From Thinopyrum elongatum (lineage: Eukaryota; Streptophyta; Magnoliopsida; Poales; Poaceae), in the NCBI GenBank assembly GCA_011799875.1, contig CM022298.1, positions 261,943,757 to 262,007,756 on the forward strand: a DNA stretch of 64,000 nt, read 5' to 3'. A model generated the notes under the pieces. The model saw only the letters and a program-made list of their open reading frames with translations. It was not told the origin of the DNA and ran no database searches. Below are positions 56,223-64,000 of the stretch, one piece after another. Position 1 is the first letter of the stretch. The number at the start of each line of letters is the position of its first letter. Made by a program: the position numbers and the translations under genes.

Positions 56223-58142
56223 TAATATAATTTTAGGACATCAGCTGATTGGCATAGTTTTGAACACACAACTTCTCTCTTACTCTGACAAAACTATATG
56301 AAAATTGTTAAGTAAGGGAAAAGTAATTTTTAAGTTTGACTATCGAGAGTGTTCTTTTCTTTTTCCAAAGGTGAGTGCTAGGCGCAGGTTGACCAGGTGG
56401 CTACCCGCACCGTACGATGAGGCTTGCGTTAGCCGTCCAATCACACTGATCGACTAAAGTTTTTTACCTAAAAAGTCAAGAACAATAGAAAACAGGAATG
56501 GACCTTTAGAGCATTACGTCAATAGGTAAGTCCAAACAAAAATAATATAAAATTCTACCAAAACCATGTAAAAATGATATAAATATAGCATGAATGTGAA
56601 AAAAAAATTATAGATACGTGAAAGACGTATTAGTCTGCATGTTCGATAGAGAGATAATGCGTGTGAGCGTTACAGACTATAACATCCTATAGTTTTAAAA
56701 TCATTGTTCCATAATGTTATTATAATATATCTTTCTCACATTTATGTCATCAAACTTTAATTTGAAATGGGTTTGTTTAAACCCTCACTTTTTAAATAAA
56801 TTGCCAACTCAAATTAAATTCAAATAAATAATTTGCGTAGATCTTTGATCTGTTTAAATGGAGGGTATTCACATGGTGGTTCTCTTTATAACCCATGAAC
56901 AATAGCCTCCCAATATTTTTAGGTAGCTAAAAAAATATTCCATTATTTTGGAATCAATCATAACACATTTGCAATTTAAATCCCTTTTGATTTCAAATAA
57001 TTTAAATCCATGCACTATTCTCCGGTACTCCACCAAATACTCCAGTTCAAGTCGTGGAGCTTTGAATATATGCAAAACTTCAGCTCGATTCTAATTTATT
57101 TGGCCCTTCAAATAAATTCAAACCCTTCTTCTTTTTGTTATTCTGGGAATAGAAAAGGAAAAAAAATACCTTTTCTTTTTCTAACGAGCCCGCCCATCTG
57201 CACCTATGCCCAACTTGCGTCTATAACCCCATCCCGATCCTCACCTCTCTCCCTGAAAGGATCGATACGGTTGACTAGAGTGTGGTGAATAGGAGACTGC
57301 AAATTTTAATTTTATTTGTCAATTTTAGAGTAAAGCGGATAAATAGGGTTCACTAGATATACAACTAGGTGAACACAACCTATATGACGAGCAAGCTTAA
57401 AGCTAAATATGCTAGGCAACAATCTAATTAGCAAGTCCACAAGCACACAAAGCAAAGTGCGGGAAAGGATTAACCACAAGTGAGACGATGATGCGGATTT
57501 CATCCAGAAGTTCACTCTTCCTTGGCGAAGAGCTAATCTCCGTTACAGCAGTGCCGGAGCCAAAGCTTGCGGAATGCCATGGAAGGCTCACCCTATTCTC
57601 CTCGAGTCAACCGCAACGGATGAGCCTCGAATCACTCGGGTTGGTCTTGAAGGAGACCATCATAGCTTTACATACGTCTTTGGAGCACACCACGAAGCAA
57701 GGAAGCTTCAGGAGGAACCTCTAACTTCCTAGGATCCCAAGCACCAAGAGTAACAAGTCAATGGTGAACAAATCTTGCGGGAAACATGAGTTGGTTTGGT
57801 CAAGTTGTAGATCGGGTCTTGCTCCATCAATCCCAAAAGTTTCAACAAGTTTGGGTGGAGGTATAGAGTAAAGAGCAAAATGGACTATAGCAATGGTGGA
57901 GCTCAACAAGACATAAGGGTTAGGGTTGAAGGTGGAAGAAGGGTTGGTTTTATAGTGTTCTTGACGGGGTGTCCGTTTCTCCCTATTGGGCACTGTGCGC
58001 ATGGGCTAAGTCAGTCTTGTGCGCACGAGGTATCCAGGAGCGAAAACACCACCCATCCACACAGCGGTCCAGGACCCTGTGCGCATGGGGTGTCCAGGGG
58101 GTTTTGTGCCACCCCGCGCACACAGGGTGTCCAGGAGGATAC
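56223..58142. repeat. Unclassified, probably retrotransposon-derived sequence
   Basis: 56223-57200 is AT-rich. 57990-58140 holds four imperfect copies of a GTGCGCA(C/T)GGGGTGTCCAGG-like word (about 57994, 58018, 58077, 58115). The style resembles parts of Triticeae gypsy LTRs, but no LTR edges were found before the one starting at 58143. No gene. Confidence 0.4.
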
Positions 58143-58630
58143 TGAGGGAGTCCTGGACTAAGGGGTCCGCGGGCTGCCGACCTATCTCTTATGGGCCGGG
58201 CAGGTGGGCTGCTCTGCGACTACTATAAGGCCGATCTATAAGGAGACTCCGTATCCGGACAAGAAACCTTCAAAGCCTTGGTGTGTCCTCCAAGTCAGGA
58301 TAAGAGAATCGTCATGTTTATTCCTTCATTGTAACCGACCATGTGTAACCCTAGTACCCCTGGTGTCTATATAAACCAGAGGGTTTAGTCCGTAGAGGCT
58401 AGAAGAAGAACCACCATGCTACTCACTTAGGGTTTAGTTCATCCGATCTCGTGGTAGATCGACTCTGTAACCATCATATACACTTCAATATAATCAAGCA
58501 GGACGTAGGGTTTTACCTCTTCGAGAGGGCCCGGACCTGGGTAAACATCGTCTCCTTCGTCCCTCCCCATTGATCCAAGATCCATAGCTTGGGACCCCCT
58601 ACCCGAGATTCACCGGTTTTGACACCGATA
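58143..58630 (+). repeat. LTR of a gypsy-type element (Fatima-like, tentative)
   Basis: Starts TGAGGGAGTCCTGGACTAAG and ends CCGGTTTTGACACCGATA (the usual CA end has changed to TA). It contains GTGTCTATATAAACCAGAGG (a TATA box) and GCAGGACGTAGGGTTTTACC. Internal sequence beginning TTGGTGCTTTCATTGAGAG follows directly. Confidence 0.75.
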
Positions 58631-58676
58631 TTGGTGCTTTCATTGAGAGTTCCGCTGTTGGATCGCCGAAGGATCA

Positions 58677-60083
58677 ATGGCTCGCCTAGTCATCGGAGAT
58701 GGCATCCGCACCGGGGACATCTTCGTTCCCGGCCAGCTCTTCGCGTTCGGCGACATTGTTTTGCATGCCAACTCGGCCGGTCACCTCGACCAGGTCAACA
58801 ACTTTGCCCCTGAACACCAGATCAGGTTCGGTAACCTAGAGTACGTCGCTGATGCTCGGGGCGATCTGATCTTCACTAGATTCTCAGCCTTGCCTGAGAA
58901 AACCAAAAAATCTGAAGCTTTGACTTTGGACTCTCTTTTCGACCCTATCCCTCGGTCGGCCCTTACCTCGGATCCGGCTTCAAGCCCGAATGTAACTTTG
59001 GCGTTCAAAGACTGGGAGTCAACCCTGGCCGGACTCGCCCCCACACCACCATACCAGAGGTTGACTCTGAAGAAATCCCGGATACCGATCCGGCTAGTCT
59101 CTCCCTATTAAGCGAGATGCTAGATCGGATCCAGACGATAAACATCACGGATGACCCGCCCCCGACCTATGCTCGGATTGGTCTCGAGGCAGGCCAGGGG
59201 GATTCTACATCCCACTCACCATCCACTTAGTAGCCATTGTCGAAGATTTAACTGACATGCTGGACTACGCTTCGGAGGAGGCCGACGACATGGATGAAGA
59301 TGTCGACGTCACGGCCCATACTGCTGCTGCCCCTCCCACCACTGGACGGTGGACGACCACCTCTACCTACAACTTCTACATGGTGGACACCCCCAATGAT
59401 GAGGGCGATGAAACCAATGGGAGGAACAGCGATGACACCCCCAGAAAAGATGGCGATAAGCCCAGTGAGGAGCCGCCCAAACACCAACGACAGCGCAGAT
59501 GATCCAAGGGGCGTAGGGCCAGGGAAAGCAACACGGGTACCGGAGAAAATGATAGCCCGGACAATATGGAAGACCTCGGCGACCCCGTCGCCCCCGAGCA
59601 ACAGCCTGATGACTCGGAGAGGCACGAGGATCAGTACAACCCCGAGGATCTTAATGACTCCAAGGACAGTAACTACCACCCTCTCTCCGAAGAGGAGGTC
59701 AGCCTTAGAGCCGAGGATTTCATCGTCCCTGAGGACCCTGGATCAAGAACGGTTCAAGCGGCAACTTATAGCCACTACACGAAGCCTGAAGAAGAAGCAG
59801 AAACAACTAAAAGCTGAACAAGACACCCTCAACGACAGATGGACAAAGGTCCTAGCAGTCGAAGAAGGGTACGACTATGAGTGGCAAGACCAGAACAAAA
59901 GCTACCCACGTCGACGTTTGCTGCCTCAATTCAACGACGAGGCCCTTGAGCCCTCACCCCCAAGACATACTCAGGTAAACTAGCCCGACCGCCCCCCTTG
60001 AGGACGGGACAGGATGGCCGTAGAGGCCGAAGACCCACCCGCAGCACCTCGCCGGAGAGGCAAGGAGCCAATGTTGCCAGAGG
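58677..60083 (+). pseudogene. gag-like frame of the 58143 element, frameshifted
   Basis: Begins MARLVIGDGIRTGDIFVPGQ. It continues in a second frame (EEIPDTDPASLSLLSEMLDR, stop near 59230), then MLDYASEEADDMDEDVDV and an acidic tract PEDLNDSKDSNYHPLSEEEV, and in a third frame ERFKRQLIATTRSLKKKQKQ and RWTKVLAVEEGYDYEW. At least two frameshifts and two stops. No protease or RT follows, because an Athila-type LTR begins at 60098. Probably a structural protein of a gypsy element. Confidence 0.65.
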
Positions 60084-60097
60084 ACCCATACGACCTA

Positions 60098-61620
60098 TGA
60101 TACATCCATTTTGCATCATGCTTTTATATTGATATTTATTGCATTATGGGCTGTTATTACACATTATGGTACAATACTTATGCCTTTTCTCTCTTATTTT
60201 ACAAGGTTTACATGAAAAGGGAGAATGCCGGCAGCTGGAATTCTGGACCGGAAAGGAGCAAATATGAGAGACCTATTCTGCACAACTCCAAAAGTCCTGA
60301 AAATTTACGGAGAATTATTTTGGAATATATAAAAAATATTGGGCGAAGAAAATACCAGAGGGGACCCACCAGGAGGCCACAAGCCTGGGGGGCGCGCCCT
60401 ACCCCCCTGGGCTCGCCCCTAGGGCTTGTGGGCCCCCTGTCAGGTCTCCGGTGCCTATCTTCTGCTATATGGAGGGGTTTGACCTAGAAAAAATCATAAG
60501 GAAGCTTTCGGGACGAAGCGCCGCCGTCTCGAGGCGGAACCTGGGCAGAAGCAATCTAGGGCTCCAGCGGAGCTATTCTGCCGGGGAAACTTCCCTCCGG
60601 GAGGGGGAAATTGAAGCCATTGTCATCACAAACGATCCTCTCATCGAGAGGGGGTCAATCTCCATCAACATCTTCACCAGCACCATCTCCTCTCAAATCC
60701 TAGTTCATCTCTTGTATCCGATCCTTGTCTCAAAACCTCAGATTAGTACCTGTGGGTTGCTAGTAGTGTTGATTACTCCTTGTAGTTGATGTTAGTTGGT
60801 TTATTCGGTGGAAGATCATATGTTCAGATCCTTAATGATATTTATTACTCCTCTTATTATGAACATGAATATGCTTTGTGAGTAGTTACGTTTGTTCCTG
60901 AGGACATGGGAAAAGTCTTGTTATAAGTAATCATGTGAATTTGGTATTCGTTCGATATTTTGATGAGATGTATGTTGTCTTTCCTCTAGTGGTGTTATGT
61001 GAATGTTGACTACATGACACTTCACCATGATTTGGGCCTAGGGGAAGGCATTGGGAAGTAATAATTAGATGATGGGTTGCTAGAGTGACAGAAGCTTAAA
61101 CCCTAGTTTATGCGTTGCTTCGTAAGGGGCTGATTTGGATCCATATGTTTCATGCTAAGGTTAGATTTATCTTAATTCTTCTTTCGTAGTTGCGGATGCT
61201 TGCCAGAGGGGTTAACCATAAGTGTGAGGCTTGTCCAAGTAAGGACAACACCCAAGCACTGGTCCACCCACATATCAAATTATCAAAGTAACGAATGCGA
61301 ATCATATGAGCATGATGAAAACTAGCTTGACAATAATTCTCATGTGTCCTCGAGAGCGCTTTTCTTTATATAAGAGTTTGTCCAAGCTTGTCCTTTGCTA
61401 CAAAAAGGATTGGGCCACCTTGCTGCACTTTAGTTACACTTGTTACTTGTTACCCGTTACGAATTATCTTATCACAAAACTATCTGTTACTGATAATTTC
61501 AGTGCTTGCAGAGAATACCTTGCTGAAAACCGCTTGTCATTTCCTTCTGCTCCTCGTTGGGTTCGACACTCTTACTTATCGAAAGGACTACGATAGATCC
61601 CCTATACTTGTGGGTCATCA
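60098..61620 (+). repeat. 5' LTR of an Athila-type gypsy element
   Basis: 1523 bp from TGATACATCCATTTTGCATC to CCTATACTTGTGGGTCATCA. It is followed after 11 bases by a primer binding site of Athila type. The other LTR is not in the window, so length and age cannot be checked. Confidence 0.85.
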
Positions 61621-61631
61621 AGACTCTTTTC

Positions 61632-61649
61632 TGGCGCCGTTGCCGGGGA
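61632..61649 (+). promoter_or_regulatory. Primer binding site (tRNA-Asp type)
   Basis: TGGCGCCGTTGCCGGGGA matches the 3' end of plant tRNA-Asp in complement, the primer used by Athila elements. Confidence 0.85.
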
Positions 61650-61712
61650 GTGAAGCGCCTTTGGTAAGGAAACATTTATATAGTGTGCTGAAATTTACTG
61701 TCACTTGTTGCT

Positions 61713-63060
61713 ATGGAAAATACTCCTTTGAGGGGTTTGTTCGGGGTATCTTTACCCCGACCAGAAGAGCAAAGAGTTGCCTCTCAACCTACTGAACCTA
61801 TTGAAAATATTTATTATGAAATTCCTTCGGGTATGATAGAGAAACTGCTAGCTAATCCTTATGCAGGAGATGGAACATTACATCCTGATATGCATCTAAT
61901 CTATGTGGATGAAGTTTGTGGATTATTTAAGCTTGTAGGTTTGCCTGAGGATGAAGTCTAGAAGAAGGTCTTCCCTTTATCTTTGAAGGAGAAGGCATTG
62001 ACATGGTATAGGCTAAGCGATGATATTGGGACTTGGAACTACAACCGATTGAAATTGGAATTTCATCAGAAGTTTTATCCTATGCATCTGGTTCATCGTG
62101 ATCGGAATTATATTTATAATTTTTGGCCTCGTGAAGGAGAAAGTATCGCTCAATCTTGGGGAGGCTTAAGTCAATGTTATATTCATGCCCCAATCACGAG
62201 CTCTCAAGAGAAATTATTATTCAGAATTTTTATGCTTGGCTTTCTCGTAATGATCAATCCATGCTCGATACTTCTTGTACTGGTTTTTTTATGAAGAAGG
62301 CTATTGAATTCAAATGGGATTTATTGGAAAGAATTAAATGTAACTCTAAAGATTGGGAACTCGACGAAGGTAAGGAGTCAGGTATAAACCTCAAGTTTGA
62401 TTGTGTTAAATCTTTTATGGATACCGATGCTTTTCGTGAATTTACCACTAAATATGGACTTGACTCTGAGATAGTAGCTTCTTTCTATGAATCATTTGCT
62501 ACTCATGTTGATCTCCCTAAGGAGAAGTGGCTTAAATATCATCCTCCCATTGAAGTAAAAGTAGTAGAACCTATTAAAGCTGAAGAGGAAACTATTACTT
62601 ATAATGTTGATCCTATTGTTGCTACTGCTTATATTGAGAAACCACCTTTCCCTGTTAGAATAAAGGAACATGCTAAAGCTTCAACTGTGGTTCGTAAGAG
62701 TTATACTAGAACACCTACACCCCCTGAACAAATTAAAGTTGAACCTAGTATTGCTATGGTTAAGGATCTCTTGGTCGATGATATTGATGGGCATGTTGTT
62801 TACTTCTATGATGAAGCTGCTAGAATTGCCAAACCCGATGATAAAGATAAACATAGACCTGCTGTTGGCATGCCTGTCGTTTCTGTTAAAATAGGAGATC
62901 ATTGTTATCATGGCTTATGTGATTTGGGTGCTAGTGTGAGTGCTATTCCCTTTACTTTGTATCAAGAAATTATGAATGATATTGCACCTGCTGAAATAGA
63001 AGATATTGATGTCACTATTAAGCTTGCTAATAGAGATACTATCACTACTGTAGGATGCTG
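61713..63060 (+). pseudogene. Athila-type gag-protease, disrupted and truncated
   Basis: Begins MENTPLRGLFGVSLPRPEEQ. The gag core LSLKEKALTWYRLSDDIG, FHQKFYPMHLVHRDRNYIYN follows an in-frame TAG at 61959. A one-base deletion at about 62160 shifts the frame, which then stays open (LKSMLYSCPNHELSREIIIQ onward) through EEETITYNVDPIVATAYIEK to a retropepsin motif CDLGASVSAIPFTLYQEI (about 62917-62970). It ends abruptly after DTITTVG, where unrelated sequence begins. RT, RNase H and integrase are missing. Confidence 0.88.
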
Positions 63061-63192
63061 CTAACGCGACACTACGATCAGAGACCCTTTGACGAAACTA
63101 TGTGCGATGCATTAATCACAAACGGGGATGTAAAAAAACTGTCAAAAAAGATGCAAAATGTTTGCGATGGCGGAGACATCAAACACGGTTCA

Positions 63193-63613
63193 GATTTTAG
63201 TTACGTGTGTGATGCGGGGCATACGGTTGATCCATACGAACTGTTTGCGATTAGACAGAACAACAGAAACGGGCAGCCATATCAATGTGTGTGCGATATA
63301 CGACATACAGTTCGCTCCGATGAACTGTTTGCTATTAGAGAATGCAACAGAAACGGTCAGCCAGATCAAGGTGTATGTGATATATGGCATACGGTTCACT
63401 CAGACGAACTGTTTTGGATTAGCGAACACAACAGAAATGGTTCAACTTAACAAGATGTGTGTGATATGCGGCAGACAGTTCACATAGATGAACTATTTGT
63501 GATGAGCCAAAAAAACACAAACGATCCGTGTAAACAAGATGTGTGTGATACGCGGCAAACTGCCCACTCTGATGAACTTTTTGCGATGAGAAAATATAAC
63601 ACACACGGTTACT
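63193..63613. repeat. 84-bp tandem repeat, five units
   Basis: Units begin near 63193, 63278, 63362, 63447 and 63531 and share TGTGTGATATGCGGCA-like, ACAGTTC.CTC.GATGAACTGT and AACAGAAACGG words. Because 84 is a multiple of three, frames stay open across units and give a 28-residue periodic reading; that is a by-product rather than evidence of a gene. Confidence 0.88.
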
Positions 63614-63818
63614 TGAGTTAGTTCGTGTGCGATTCTGTGTGTACTAAAAACTTTGAAAATGCATACTAGTTGCTTGCGATGGCTAGGAGTATCGCACACG
63701 ATGCGTGTGCGAGTACTCATGTGCGATGATTAGTAAGTTACACATATGTTTCCTTATGTTAACACGTGTCCGGTAACACGTGACACCGCATATGGTTGTC
63801 GGGTTGTGTGCTCAAGTC

Positions 63819-63876
63819 TTCCCGCGCTCCAGTGAAGGCTTCCCGCGCTCCAGCGAAGGCTTCCCGCGCTCCACAG
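63819..63876. repeat. 21-bp direct repeat upstream of the 63936 start
   Basis: CTTCCCGCGCTCCAGTGAAGG, its CGAAGG variant and a partial third copy lie head to tail, about 60-115 bases before a TATA box. They could be promoter elements. Confidence 0.85.
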
Positions 63877-63916
63877 GGGTGAATTGTAAAATCCCCAATC
63901 CCCTAGCCAGCTGCTA

Positions 63917-63925
63917 GCTATAAAT
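63917..63925 (+). promoter_or_regulatory. TATA box
   Basis: CTATAAATA lies 11 bases upstream of the ATG at 63936, which is rather close for a plant start; either the leader is very short or translation starts further on. Confidence 0.55.
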
Positions 63926-63935
63926 AACTACAACA

Positions 63936-64000
63936 ATGGCCGCCGGCGGTGACTCGCTACTGATCCACTTGCTAGCTAGTTACCCACACATACCGGCATA
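63936..64000 (+). CDS. N-terminus of an unidentified protein, cut by the window end
   Basis: ATG in a good plant context (ACAATGGCC). The reading is MAAGGDSLLIHLLASYPHIP and stays open to the window edge. It follows a TATA box and a repeated upstream element. Too short to identify; it may belong to the CACTA-like element or to a host gene. Confidence 0.35.
   Translation, partial: MAAGGDSLLIHLLASYPHIPA

Larger units (their letters stand above)
63070..63935. mobile_element. CACTA-like terminus with subterminal repeats (tentative)
   Basis: Starts CACTACGATCAGAGACCC at the point where the Athila frame breaks off. It carries an 84-bp tandem repeat with recurring TGTGTGCGAT words, then GGAGTATCGCACACGATGCG. 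The CACTAC start and tandem subterminal repeats suggest a CACTA element; without the other end or transposase this is inference. Confidence 0.4.

Noticed and set aside
63055..63487. Periodic frames across the 84-bp tandem repeat
   Set aside because: The repeat length is a multiple of three, so any frame without a stop stays open; open readings exist in several frames on both strands.
63193..63613. Regular direct repeats resembling a CRISPR array
   Set aside because: Units abut without unique spacers and the host is a plant.

Overview
The window looks like nuclear DNA of a Triticeae grass (wheat, Aegilops, barley or rye group). This rests on a 3' LTR with the termini of the Angela/BARE-1/WIS copia group, a CACTA end of Triticeae type, Athila-type and CRM-like gypsy elements, Tourist and Stowaway MITEs, and plant genes with introns. 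Nothing prokaryotic, organellar or viral was recognised. Most of the 64 kb is transposable-element DNA in several nested layers.

Layout. 1-3069: 3' end of a copia element (RT-RNase H, polypurine tract, 3' LTR). 3075-5200: decayed repeats. 5209-6850 (minus): a broken F-box/FBD gene. 7.5-18.9 kb: a gene-poor block built from decayed copies of the same two sequence modules, carrying several MITEs, a coding relic, a four-unit tandem array and a 5S-rRNA-derived fragment. 19.1-20.2 kb: purine-rich diverged repeats. 21.3-26.6 kb (plus): a multi-exon transposase-associated (Ptta/En/Spm-like) gene, now a pseudogene, followed by a CACTA terminus ending at 28185 and a partial LTR ending at 29219.

29996-36863 (plus) holds the best candidate for a functional host gene: two exons encoding a small protein with one membrane segment and a coiled coil. 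Its roughly 6.5 kb intron holds a complete nonautonomous hAT element, and a PIF/Harbinger element whose transposase is split by a LINE-type insertion with a 14-bp target-site duplication. 39673-47930 is a hAT element with its own 8-bp duplication, split by a nearly intact CRM-like Ty3/gypsy element (40554-47696, coding on minus). That element has two 633-bp LTRs differing at three positions, and one long polyprotein frame broken by a single stop codon. 50362-55319 is a related nonautonomous gypsy element inserted into a MITE. 58143-60097 is the start of another gypsy element. 60098-63060 is an Athila-type LTR plus gag-protease. From about 63070 a tandem-repeat-rich, CACTA-like sequence leads to a TATA box and the start of an open frame at 63936 that runs off the window.

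The genes do not form a pathway. The window records repeated insertion around one small host gene, two dead host genes and several dead transposase genes. Boundaries given with a target-site duplication are firm; family names are from memory and are marked as tentative where they are.
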